Shown here in pieces: positions 1 through 7,214 of a stretch of 13,048 nucleotides of DNA (position 1 is its first letter; each line of letters starts with the position of its first letter). Source of the stretch: Treponema sp. (GTDB lineage Bacteria; Spirochaetota; Spirochaetia; Treponematales; Treponemataceae); the NCBI GenBank assembly GCA_017622055.1, contig JAGARY010000188.1:1-13048 (forward strand), written 5' to 3'. Position numbers and translations under genes: made by a program. Below the pieces are notes generated by a model. It did no database searches and was not told where the DNA came from. It saw only the letters and a program-made list of their open reading frames with translations.

Positions 1-1
1 A

Positions 2-1015
2 ACAAATTTAAAAGAAACTAAAACTTTGAATCAAGTTGCTTCAGAATTTGCAGCCCACAAAGATTTTCAAACAAAAAGTGATTTGGGACTTGTTATTAAT
101 CCAAAAACAATTGAATTATTATATGCTGCAGCAAAATCAAAAAGATTTGGAAATGTTTTACTTTGCAATTACAAAGATACATACAATCCTTTAATTGAAG
201 AACAATTTTGTGCAATAACTGCAATTATTGATAATATAGTTTTTGTTGCTTTTAGAGGAACTGACGATACAATTGTTGGTTGGAAAGAAGATTTTAATTT
301 GGCATTTAAAGATTTTGTTCCAGCACAGCAAGAAGCAGTGGCATATTTAACAGATGTTATTGATAATTTTAGATTTAAAGATATTTTTGTAGGTGGCCAC
401 TCAAAAGGTGGAAATTTGGCAATTTATAGTGCCGCAAATATAAAATCAAGATTTCAAAAGAAAGTTGATGCTGTTTTTAATTTTGACGGACCAGGATTTC
501 TTGAAGAAACGCTTTTAAAAAGTAACTTTATTGAAATTTTAGAAAAAACTACTAGTGTTTTTCCTCAAGGTTCAATTATTGGAATGCTTTTTAAACATCA
601 AAAAGATTATTCTGTAGTTTCCAGCGATGGATTTTTTGTAATGCAACACGATCCTTTTACATGGAAACTTGACGGACCAGATTTTTTAAGATGTGAAGAT
701 TTAGACAAAGGAAGTGCTTTTTTTCACAAAATTTTTAATGAATGGTTTGTAAACTTGGAAAAAGAAAAACGTGAAGAATTTGTAGAAACACTTTTTGACC
801 TTTTAGAAACAACAGAAGCAAAAACAAATTCAGAATTAACGGCAAATTGGGTTAAAAACTCTAGCAAAATAATAAAAGCATTTTCAGATTTAGATCCAGA
901 AATCAAAAAATCAACAGGAAGCACAATTGGAGAATTTTTTAAATTAGCAAAAAAATCAGTTTCTGACAAAATCATTGCTGAAAAAAATAAATTAAGTGAT
1001 ACAATATCTATATGA
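2..1015 (+). CDS. Mbeg1-like (DUF2974) alpha/beta hydrolase, 5' end outside window
   Basis: The frame is open to the window edge, so the N-terminus is missing; the first in-window start-like codon (TTG at 26) is probably internal. Numbering from that TTG, the fold of a lipase-like serine hydrolase is visible. FRGTDD lies at residues 76-81, followed by a W-K-E-D-F-N stretch. The nucleophile elbow GHSKGG lies at 124-129 with Ser126 as the predicted nucleophile. FNFDGPGF lies at 151-158. This combination is the hallmark of the Mbeg1-like/DUF2974 family, whose substrate is not established. No signal peptide can be judged because of the truncation; no membrane segment is seen in the visible part, so it is probably cytoplasmic. 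The TGA stop overlaps the start of the response regulator by 4 bp (ATGA), so the two are co-translated. The family is confident; the esterase/lipase chemistry is inferred. Confidence 0.85.
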   Translation, partial: TNLKETKTLNQVASEFAAHKDFQTKSDLGLVINPKTIELLYAAAKSKRFGNVLLCNYKDTYNPLIEEQFCAITAIIDNIVFVAFRGTDDTIVGWKEDFNLAFKDFVPAQQEAVAYLTDVIDNFRFKDIFVGGHSKGGNLAIYSAANIKSRFQKKVDAVFNFDGPGFLEETLLKSNFIEILEKTTSVFPQGSIIGMLFKHQKDYSVVSSDGFFVMQHDPFTWKLDGPDFLRCEDLDKGSAFFHKIFNEWFVNLEKEKREEFVETLFDLLETTEAKTNSELTANWVKNSSKIIKAFSDLDPEIKKSTGSTIGEFFKLAKKSVSDKIIAEKNKLSDTISI

Positions 1016-1734
1016 AAATTTTAATTGTTGACGACGAAGCACCAATTCGGGAATTGTTAAAATACAATTTGGAAAAAGAAGGATTTTCTACATTACAAGC
1101 AGAAAATGCAGCACAAGCAGTTGGATTTTCAAAACTGGAATTACCAGATTTAATTCTTCTTGATTTAATGTTGCCAGATTTAAGTGGCTTGGAAGTTTGT
1201 AAAATCTTAAAAAAAGACAAATTAACAGAAAAAATTCCAATCATTATGGTTACTGCAAAAACTGAAGATGAAGACGTTGTGGCAGGCTTGGAACTTGGTG
1301 CAGATGACTACATTACAAAGCCATTTTCACCAAAAGTATTAATTGCTAGAGTTAATTCTGTTGTAAGAAGAAGTAAAAAATCAGAAGTCAAAATCAATAA
1401 TCAAGATTTTATTTGCGTAAATAAACTTAAAATTGACATAAAAAAACATGAAATTTCTTGGGACAATAATTTTATTGATTTTAGCGCAACGGAATTTGCA
1501 ATTGTAGAATTTTTGGCAAAAAATGTAGGGCAAGTTTTTTCAAGACAACAAATTATAAACGCTGTAAAAGGTTCTGATTATCCAGTTACAGCACGAGCAA
1601 TTGATGTTCAAATTTTGGGAATTCGAAAAAAGCTTGAACAATTTAATACATCAGATTTTAACGTAAGCGATTTGATTTGTACAATCAGAGGAATTGGGTA
1701 CAGAATGCAGGAGGACAAAAACTCTGATGCATAA
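1012..1734 (+). CDS. phoB: PhoB/OmpR-family response regulator
   Basis: This is a two-domain DNA-binding response regulator of normal length (240 aa). The receiver domain (about residues 1-118) has the acidic pair D7/D8, phosphoacceptor D51 in the LLDLMLPDLSG segment, switch residue T81 and conserved K103 in ITKPF. The C-terminal winged helix (about 135-235) has the OmpR/PhoB signatures: SATEFAIVEFL, then SRQQII, then AIDVQILGIRKKL, ending in IRGIGYRM. The partner kinase lies directly downstream and overlaps by 8 bp, giving a classic PhoB-PhoR pair. The start ATG lies inside the hydrolase stop (ATGA) and has no clear Shine-Dalgarno, so translation probably depends on coupling. The family is certain. 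Phosphate sensing is inferred from similarity of both partners to PhoBR, since no pst or phoU gene is visible here. Confidence 0.9.
   Translation: MKILIVDDEAPIRELLKYNLEKEGFSTLQAENAAQAVGFSKLELPDLILLDLMLPDLSGLEVCKILKKDKLTEKIPIIMVTAKTEDEDVVAGLELGADDYITKPFSPKVLIARVNSVVRRSKKSEVKINNQDFICVNKLKIDIKKHEISWDNNFIDFSATEFAIVEFLAKNVGQVFSRQQIINAVKGSDYPVTARAIDVQILGIRKKLEQFNTSDFNVSDLICTIRGIGYRMQEDKNSDA
1709..1714 (+). promoter_or_regulatory. Shine-Dalgarno that sets the kinase start
   Basis: AGGAGG lies 12 nt before the ATG at 1727, inside the 3' end of the response regulator gene. It favours ATG 1727 over the TTG at 1694, which lies upstream of this site and would add 11 residues of no apparent role. Confidence 0.7.
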
Positions 1735-3175
1735 AAATCCAAAAAGGAAACGAATCAAATCTTTATCCATTTCTGTTCTATTAATTTTATTAAACTCAGT
1801 CATTTTGGCAATTGGATTTGTTGTATTATTAAATCAAAATATTAATACACTTAAAGCTACGGCTCAAGTTCAAGGAGAAAAAAACTTACGAACTTTTAGT
1901 GGAGTTTTAATACCATTAATTAATGCTAACGCCAACAATTTAGACACTTTTGCAAAATCAATTGCATCTCACACAACCGATTTCCGAGTTACAATTGTCG
2001 ATAGTTCTGGAAAAGTTTTGGCAGATTCCGATGTTAGTGAAATTTCAACTTTAGATAATCACTTAAATCGTGAAGAAATTCAGGGAGCACTTTCTGGGAA
2101 AAAAATCACAACCATAAGAAAAAGTTCTGTTTCAAAAGATGATGTTATGTATTATGCCGTTCCTATAAAAATTGACGGAGAAGTTTTTGCATTTAGAGTA
2201 TCTATGCCAGTAGGAACTTCGGTTTACTTTACAACTGATGTTGGATTAAAAATGATTTTTTCAATTTGTCTAATATTTTTTGTATTGCTACTTTTTTCTC
2301 TTTTAATTTCATTTTATATAATTAAAGGAATTAAAAAACTTACAAAAGCCGCATTTGAATATAAAAAAGGAAATTTTAGTTACAAAGGGAATGTTTCTTC
2401 TCCAAAAGAATTGGCCCAACTTTGCCGCTCAATGGAAAATATGGCAACTGAATTGGCTCGCTTGGAACAAGTTAGAAAAGATTTTGTTTCAAACGTTTCC
2501 CATGAATTAAAAACTCCAATCACTTCAATTACAGGATTTACAGAAACTTTACTTGACGGAGCCATTGATGACAAACAAAATTCAATCCATTTTTTAGAAA
2601 TCATTAAATCCCAAAGTAAAAGACTTTCCGCAATCATTGAAGATTTACTTTCACTTTCCAGATTAGAAAAAGATAGCAAAAAACCAGAAATGATAAAAGA
2701 AAACATTTTAGATCTTTCAATTTTGATTTTTAATGGATTTAAAGATTCTGCTAATGAAAAAAATATTCAAATGGAAGTTCAAAATAATTTTGATTCAGTT
2801 TTTTGCATGCTAAATGCAGGCCTTTACGAAGAAGCATTGGGAAACATCATAGACAATGCCATAAAATATTGTCCTCAAAATTCAAAAATCAACTTAGGAT
2901 TTAAGATTCAAAACGAAAAAAATAATCAAACAATTCAAATTATTGTTGAAGATAACGGAAACGGAATTCCAGAAGAACACTTAAACAGAATTTTTGAACG
3001 CTTTTACCGAGTTGATAAAGGACGAAGCCGAGAAATGGGAGGAACTGGTCTTGGGCTTTCAATTTCATCCCATATCATAAAAGCTCACAACGGGAAACTT
3101 TTTACAACAAAACGTCCAGATGGAAAAAGTGGTGCAGTATTTATAATAGAACTTCCTGTTGTATGTGGTATTTAA
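1727..3175 (+). CDS. phoR: PhoR-type membrane sensor histidine kinase
   Basis: With the ATG at 1727 the protein is 482 aa. Membrane segments at about residues 13-35 and 176-199 enclose a periplasmic sensor of about 140 residues. That sensor carries the PhoR/WalK-like pattern VDSSGKVLADSD, followed by NHLNREEIQGAL. A HAMP-like linker (about 200-250) leads directly into HisKA with SHELKTP, where His259 is the phosphorylation site; no PAS domain is inserted, unlike many PhoR proteins. The ATPase domain has the N box (NIIDNAIKY), G1 (DNGNGIP), the F box (ERFYRV) and G2 (GGTGLGLS). It overlaps the regulator gene by 8 bp and is its obvious cognate kinase. Kinase identity is certain; the phosphate signal is inferred. 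Confidence 0.9.
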   Translation: MHKNPKRKRIKSLSISVLLILLNSVILAIGFVVLLNQNINTLKATAQVQGEKNLRTFSGVLIPLINANANNLDTFAKSIASHTTDFRVTIVDSSGKVLADSDVSEISTLDNHLNREEIQGALSGKKITTIRKSSVSKDDVMYYAVPIKIDGEVFAFRVSMPVGTSVYFTTDVGLKMIFSICLIFFVLLLFSLLISFYIIKGIKKLTKAAFEYKKGNFSYKGNVSSPKELAQLCRSMENMATELARLEQVRKDFVSNVSHELKTPITSITGFTETLLDGAIDDKQNSIHFLEIIKSQSKRLSAIIEDLLSLSRLEKDSKKPEMIKENILDLSILIFNGFKDSANEKNIQMEVQNNFDSVFCMLNAGLYEEALGNIIDNAIKYCPQNSKINLGFKIQNEKNNQTIQIIVEDNGNGIPEEHLNRIFERFYRVDKGRSREMGGTGLGLSISSHIIKAHNGKLFTTKRPDGKSGAVFIIELPVVCGI

Positions 3176-3199
3176 AATAAACTCACTTTATGCTATTAT
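3171..3199 (+). promoter_or_regulatory. Probable extended -10 promoter for the export-family gene
   Basis: A perfect TGn extension plus TATTAT (TGCTATTAT, 3191-3199) is preceded at 17 bp spacing by TTTAAA (3171-3176, 4 of 6 to TTGACA). The -35 lies across the kinase stop codon. The expected start site (about 3206) is only a few bases before the ATG at 3209. Confidence 0.5.
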
Positions 3200-3208
3200 T
3201 CTACCATT

Positions 3209-3688
3209 ATGATTAAAAACTACTTATGGATATTTTTTATTTCGATGGTGCCTCTAATTGAATTAAGAGGGGCAATTCCTGTTTCTCAGGCTTTACAAAT
3301 GCCAATTATTCCATCTTACATTGTAAGCATTATTGGAAATATGATTCCAGTTCCAATTATTTACTTTTTTGCAAGAAAAGTTTTGATTTGGGGTTCAGAT
3401 AAAAAAATTATTGGAAAATTGTTCACTGCAATTTTAGAAAAAGGAACTAAAGCTGGCCAAAAGATTCAAGAAAAAGCAGGAAAAGGATTTTTTATTGCAT
3501 TGCTTTTATTTGTTGGAATTCCACTTCCAGGAACAGGTGCTTGGACAGGAACTTTGGCCGCAAGTCTTTTGGGATTAAGTTTTAAAGAAACTGTAATTTC
3601 TGTAATTCTTGGAGTTTTGCTTGCAGGCCTTATTATGATGGCTGGCTCTTTTGGATTATTTTCTGCACTTTTTGCTATTTCAGGATAA
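3209..3688 (+). CDS. Small multidrug-export-family integral membrane protein (COG2426)
   Basis: This is a 159-aa, very hydrophobic protein matching the Sm_multidrug_ex family (PF06695). Two pseudo-symmetric proline/glycine motifs mark it: PLIELRGAIP at residues 15-24 and GIPLPGTGAWTG at 103-114, each next to hydrophobic segments. GNMIPVP lies at 43-49. Between them is a basic, amphipathic stretch (about 65-92) likely to face the cytoplasm. Several membrane segments are expected, placing it in the inner membrane. The family is named for export, but transport activity and substrate are poorly established. It has no Shine-Dalgarno before its ATG; a promoter-like extended -10 sits just upstream. 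Its last 14 bp overlap the convergent Smr gene. The family call is strong and the function weak. Confidence 0.85.
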   Translation: MIKNYLWIFFISMVPLIELRGAIPVSQALQMPIIPSYIVSIIGNMIPVPIIYFFARKVLIWGSDKKIIGKLFTAILEKGTKAGQKIQEKAGKGFFIALLLFVGIPLPGTGAWTGTLAASLLGLSFKETVISVILGVLLAGLIMMAGSFGLFSALFAISG

Positions 3689-4250
3689 CCCAAGTTGCTC
3701 CAGTTCCACCTTCGGCCTTGTTTTTAGGATGCCCAGAAGTTCCGCAACGTTTATCGTGCTCAATAAAGCTTCTTTCAAGTTTTCCTAAAACAGGGTCAGT
3801 TCCAGTTGTGTGAATTCCTTTTCCGTGAATAATCATCACTTTTTTTAATCCACGATTTTTACAATCTGTAATAAAATTATTTAATCGAACTTCCGCCTCA
3901 TCTTGATGCAAACCGTGCAAATCTAAAAAAGCTTCACACTTCATTGAAACTAAATAATTTCTGTCTTGAAACTTTTGGCGTTCTTGTGTTTCTTCAGAAA
4001 GTTTATCTTTATCAATTGTGCCATAACGACGAAGCCACAACTCCATAGGATTAATTTGAGTGGAATTTTGTTCATTAATTTGTTTTTCTAAGCGCTTGTT
4101 AAAATCTTTTTCTTCTGCCAAGGCTTTTTCTTCTTTTGTAGGAGCATTTGCTTTTTTATGAGAAACTTGATTTTTTCCACTTTCTTTTTGTTTTCGTTTT
4201 TCTTCACTTTGAATCTTATCCCAACGATTCAAAATATCATTCATATCCAT
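3675..4250 (-). CDS. Smr-domain protein
   Basis: This is a 191-aa protein. The first 100 residues are highly charged (Lys/Glu/Gln rich), with likely helical or coiled-coil character. The C-terminal Smr domain (about 107-191, PF01713) has the two defining motifs: LDLHG at 109-113 and HGKG at 142-145, ending in the usual G-A-T-W-V strand. Stand-alone Smr domains of this kind bind nucleic acid and some are endonucleases acting on RNA in stalled-ribosome rescue or on branched DNA; which applies here cannot be told. The start ATG at 4250 is supported by GGAGG (4258-4262) at 7 nt spacing; a second ATG two codons later is less well placed. It is the last gene of the minus-strand Bat run, 31 bp after batD, and ends in TAG inside the convergent export-family gene. 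Confidence 0.88.
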   Translation of the reverse strand: MDMNDILNRWDKIQSEEKRKQKESGKNQVSHKKANAPTKEEKALAEEKDFNKRLEKQINEQNSTQINPMELWLRRYGTIDKDKLSEETQERQKFQDRNYLVSMKCEAFLDLHGLHQDEAEVRLNNFITDCKNRGLKKVMIIHGKGIHTTGTDPVLGKLERSFIEHDKRCGTSGHPKNKAEGGTGATWVILK

Positions 4251-4257
4251 AACAAAT

Positions 4258-4262
4258 CCTCC
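4258..4262 (-). promoter_or_regulatory. Shine-Dalgarno of the Smr gene
   Basis: GGAGG on the minus strand, 7 nt before ATG 4250. It decides between the two closely spaced ATG codons in favour of the first. Confidence 0.65.
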
Positions 4263-4281
4263 AAAAACAAATCAATAAAAC

Positions 4282-5712
4282 TTATTTTATAATAATAATA
4301 TACTCTTTTTTTATCCAGCCAGAAACATCGCCATATTCAATAAATAGCCAATCTCCCGATTGTTGAGAAATTAAAACTCTGTTTCCACCTGTAATTTCAA
4401 ATTTTGAAGAAGCAGATTCTTCTGGAACAGATTGAAGAATTCCTTCTACACAAATTCCATATTTTTTTGAAGCTTGGAATCCGCAAAACATAGTTGCCAC
4501 AAAAAATATTGCAAAAAATACACTAGCAAAAATCACAGTGATTCTTTTTTTTCGTTTTGCACTAATTATCAATACTAACAAAAAGAATAAAACAAAAAAT
4601 CCGCAAAAATACAATAATTTTACAGGAAATTCTTTTGCCGAAGTATCAAATCCAAAAAAATCTTCAGTTTTTTCCCGTTCTTTTACTTTTACCAAATAAT
4701 CAAAAGTAGCATTTCTTTCTTTACTTCGTAAATCTGCAATATTTTGAGCAATTTCTTTTGTTATGTAAACATTATTTTCAGTTTCAAAAAATGAATCATC
4801 AAAAGTAAATGCGTTATTGTAAATTGAATTTTCAGAATTTGAATTGCTTTTGTTCAAACCTTTTACAAAATTAATTTCATAACTTGGGAAAGTTATTTCT
4901 GTTTTGTAGCCTTTGTATCCAGTGGCAACAAAATTCATTTCTGGAAAAGTCATTTTTCCTTCCGCCAGCCCACTCCATTCAAAAGTTGCCACAGGAATTA
5001 ATTCTTTAGAAAATTTTTTTTCTCTATATTTTACCTCTGTAATTTCAAATTGTTTTGTCTGAGTAAAAATAGAATTTTTTGGCAAATCCCACTCAAATTG
5101 AATCAACTGAGCCGCATATTGCAAATACACGGTGAACTCTTGCTTTTCACCAACTTTAGCATCAAACACAGGAATTGCAGAATTAGTTTTTTCGGAATAA
5201 TACTTTGAAGAATAAAAATCATCAGAATACAAAGTTGTGCCATTTTTAAATACTATCACCACCCTAGGATTCATATTTTCTGGATTTTCTTCAATTTGAA
5301 CATTTCTAATTCGAATGTAATAAGTTCTTCCATTAATTAATACGGGCAATTTTGAAAATTTGTAAGTTCCAACTTTGTCAAAACTCAACCAAAATTCCAA
5401 TTTTGTTGCAGAATTATTTTCAAAACTTTCAAACTTTCTCAAAGATTTTAAATTCACATTGTCTGGAAAATCTGTATTTTTTACTTGAACAGAAGATGGC
5501 AAAACATCTGGAATTTCCACTTCAAATTTTAAGTCAGTTTTTATATACATATTTTGATTTTCAGAAGCAACAATTTCCAAACTATTAATTTTTTCCCTAA
5601 AACTTTGAGAAAATAAAAAATCTGAAGAAAAAAAGAAAAATGTGCAAATAAAAAATCTTGTTAATAATCTTGAGAATAATCTATATCTTGATTTTGCTCG
5701 CTGTTTTTCCAT
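4282..5712 (-). CDS. batD: BatD-like membrane protein with C-terminal SH3-like domain
   Basis: The protein has 476 aa. A basic N-terminus and hydrophobic core (about 19-34) with S/Q at 35-36 look like a secretion signal. Residues about 40-290 are beta-rich and form probable Ig-like repeats, as in BatD (oxygen-tolerance family). Two membrane segments follow at about 366-385 and 391-412. Residues about 418-476 resemble a bacterial SH3 domain, with a typical VLISQQSGDWLFIEYG stretch and then GWIKKEYI. An SH3-like module is usual at the end of BatE in other phyla, not BatD. The start overlaps the preceding batB/C gene by 52 bp. AGGA (5722-5725) at 9 nt spacing supports it, and no later start would keep the signal peptide. 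It likely acts in the periplasm as a partner of the VWA proteins. The BatD label rests on architecture and operon position, since this family diverges fast. Confidence 0.72.
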   Translation of the reverse strand: MEKQRAKSRYRLFSRLLTRFFICTFFFFSSDFLFSQSFREKINSLEIVASENQNMYIKTDLKFEVEIPDVLPSSVQVKNTDFPDNVNLKSLRKFESFENNSATKLEFWLSFDKVGTYKFSKLPVLINGRTYYIRIRNVQIEENPENMNPRVVIVFKNGTTLYSDDFYSSKYYSEKTNSAIPVFDAKVGEKQEFTVYLQYAAQLIQFEWDLPKNSIFTQTKQFEITEVKYREKKFSKELIPVATFEWSGLAEGKMTFPEMNFVATGYKGYKTEITFPSYEINFVKGLNKSNSNSENSIYNNAFTFDDSFFETENNVYITKEIAQNIADLRSKERNATFDYLVKVKEREKTEDFFGFDTSAKEFPVKLLYFCGFFVLFFLLVLIISAKRKKRITVIFASVFFAIFFVATMFCGFQASKKYGICVEGILQSVPEESASSKFEITGGNRVLISQQSGDWLFIEYGDVSGWIKKEYIIIIK

Positions 5713-7169
5713 TGTTTTTTATCCTGTTCTTTTATATGTTCAAACAAAGCGTCTTCCATTTCTGGCATTTTTTCTTTTGCTTCTGCCGCAGGAATTGCTT
5801 CAGATTGAGCTTGTTTTACTTCTGTTTGATATTTTTTAATTGATAATTCCATATTGATTTTTGCTTCAATTTTTGTGTTATCAATTTGAATTGCCTTTTT
5901 AAAAGATTCTGTTGCCAAATCATAATCTGCATTCAAAAAGTGAATTACACCAGTGTTGTAATAAGCACCGTACTGAACATTTTTTGGAGATTTATCTGTA
6001 ATTTGTGAATATTTTTCCAATGCCGATTTTTCTTCATTCAACATTGAATAAGAAACACCTAAATTATAAAGAGCAAACTCTTTTGAATGTTCATTTTTGC
6101 TTTCTTTGTTATCTACAACATTTTTATATTTTGCCACAGAAACTTTATAATCTTTTTTGTGCCAAGCAACAGTTCCTTCCAAAATATTTAATGTGTCAGA
6201 ATTACAACCAATAAATAAAAAACAAATCAAAAAAATAAGTGATGAATTAATTCCCTTTAGATTTTTTGCACTTTTTGATTTTTTGAAAATTTTTTTCATA
6301 TCAAATTCTGTCAAAACATATCCCAAACAGAAAAAAACAATTCCAAAAAAGATGAACAATTTGTACCGAGGAATTGGTTTTGTTTCATAAGAAAAAACTT
6401 TTTCATTTCCTTTGCTTTTTCCATCAATTTGAGAAATTAAAGTTGCAGCAGAACCTTTTTGATTTGAATTTACATAAAAAAGTTTTTTTTCATTTTTATT
6501 CTTTTTATTTTTTTCTATATTTTTGATTGCATTAATGATATTTTCACTTCGCAAAGCAGTTTTTACTTTTGTAACATTATCTGGGAGCAAAAGTTCGCTT
6601 TCTGTTTCTTTTCCAAAACCAATAATAGAAACTGGAACTCCAAATTTTACACATTCTTCCAAAGCCAAAGCCAATTGATTATCAGTTTCTTCACCATCTG
6701 TAAAAACAAAAACTCGTCCTGCTCGTGAAAAATTTTGTGGAAAAGAATTTTTTGCAACTAAAATCCCTTTTCCTAAACTTGAACCAGGAACTGTCATCAA
6801 AGAAGGCGAAAGTGCATCTAATAAAGATTCAACTTGAGCATAATCTTCTGTTAAAGGAATTGCCAAAACTCCATCACCTTTTGCCAAAACAACAGAAACC
6901 GAAGTTGACTCAATATGTTGTAACAATTTTTTTGCATAAATGGCAGCCGCTTCAATTCTAGAAGTGTTTTGCGGACAATCTTTTGCAAGCATGCTATTTG
7001 AAATATCAAAAACAAAAGAAACCGCTACCCCACTCTTTTGCACAGGAGATAAATATTCGCCCCAAGAAAATCCTAAATATGCCAAAACTAACATACAAAA
7101 AGCCAAAACATTACAAATAAGGCGAATAATCACATTTTTTTTAATTTTATAATTTATATTAGAATTCAT
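5661..7169 (-). CDS. batB: BatB-BatC fusion: VWA membrane protein with C-terminal TPR domain
   Basis: Numbering from ATG 7169 (502 aa); a TTG at 7178 is an alternative start. A membrane segment lies at about 16-36. The VWA domain has the MIDAS motif DISNS at 55-59 and the downstream FTDGEE with Asp158, so metal binding looks intact. A second membrane segment lies at about 269-286, where BatB proteins usually end. Here the chain continues into a basic stretch from Met291, a third hydrophobic segment ending in FIGC (Cys322), then TPR-like helices (about 327-443) with pairs such as ALYNLGVSYSML and AYYNTGVIHFL, then an acidic/Gln-rich tail. The second half has the exact layout of a BatC lipoprotein, so this is BatB joined to BatC. 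No convincing Shine-Dalgarno precedes either start. It lies 38 bp after batA and overlaps batD by 52 bp. Confidence 0.85.
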   Translation of the reverse strand: MNSNINYKIKKNVIIRLICNVLAFCMLVLAYLGFSWGEYLSPVQKSGVAVSFVFDISNSMLAKDCPQNTSRIEAAAIYAKKLLQHIESTSVSVVLAKGDGVLAIPLTEDYAQVESLLDALSPSLMTVPGSSLGKGILVAKNSFPQNFSRAGRVFVFTDGEETDNQLALALEECVKFGVPVSIIGFGKETESELLLPDNVTKVKTALRSENIINAIKNIEKNKKNKNEKKLFYVNSNQKGSAATLISQIDGKSKGNEKVFSYETKPIPRYKLFIFFGIVFFCLGYVLTEFDMKKIFKKSKSAKNLKGINSSLIFLICFLFIGCNSDTLNILEGTVAWHKKDYKVSVAKYKNVVDNKESKNEHSKEFALYNLGVSYSMLNEEKSALEKYSQITDKSPKNVQYGAYYNTGVIHFLNADYDLATESFKKAIQIDNTKIEAKINMELSIKKYQTEVKQAQSEAIPAAEAKEKMPEMEDALFEHIKEQDKKQWKNSEQNQDIDYSQDY

Positions 7170-7182
7170 AATTTTCAATTTG

Positions 7183-7210
7183 ATTACTAAAAATCAATTA
7201 CTAAAAATTA
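7183..7210 (-). repeat. 14-bp tandem duplication at the batA/batB junction
   Basis: Two adjacent copies, ATTACTAAAAATCA (7183-7196) and ATTACTAAAAATTA (7197-7210), match at 13 of 14 positions. The right-hand copy contains the batA TAA stop (7208-7210), so the duplication fills most of the intergenic space. Confidence 0.8.
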
Positions 7211-7214
7211 GTAA
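7198..7214. repeat. Perfect inverted repeat over the batA stop
   Basis: TTACTAA (7198-7204), three As, then TTAGTAA (7208-7214): a 7-bp perfect arm, all A/T except one pair. It is too weak and lacks the T-run context of a terminator. It could be an operator-like site or a by-product of the neighbouring tandem duplication. Confidence 0.45.

Noticed and set aside
1694..1726. Upstream TTG start for the sensor kinase
   Set aside because: It would add 11 residues encoded inside the regulator gene. The AGGAGG at 1709-1714 lies downstream of it and points to ATG 1727.
5642..5843. Two hydrophobic plus-strand frames of 61-65 aa
   Set aside because: They are antisense to the Lys/Glu-rich end of batB/C and the signal peptide of batD, which gives Phe/Leu-rich translations by complementarity. 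No plausible independent gene.
6297..6299. Internal ATG as the start of a separate batC gene
   Set aside because: The frame is continuous with batB and no Shine-Dalgarno precedes this ATG, so a fusion is the simpler reading; kept as an open possibility in the fusion finding.
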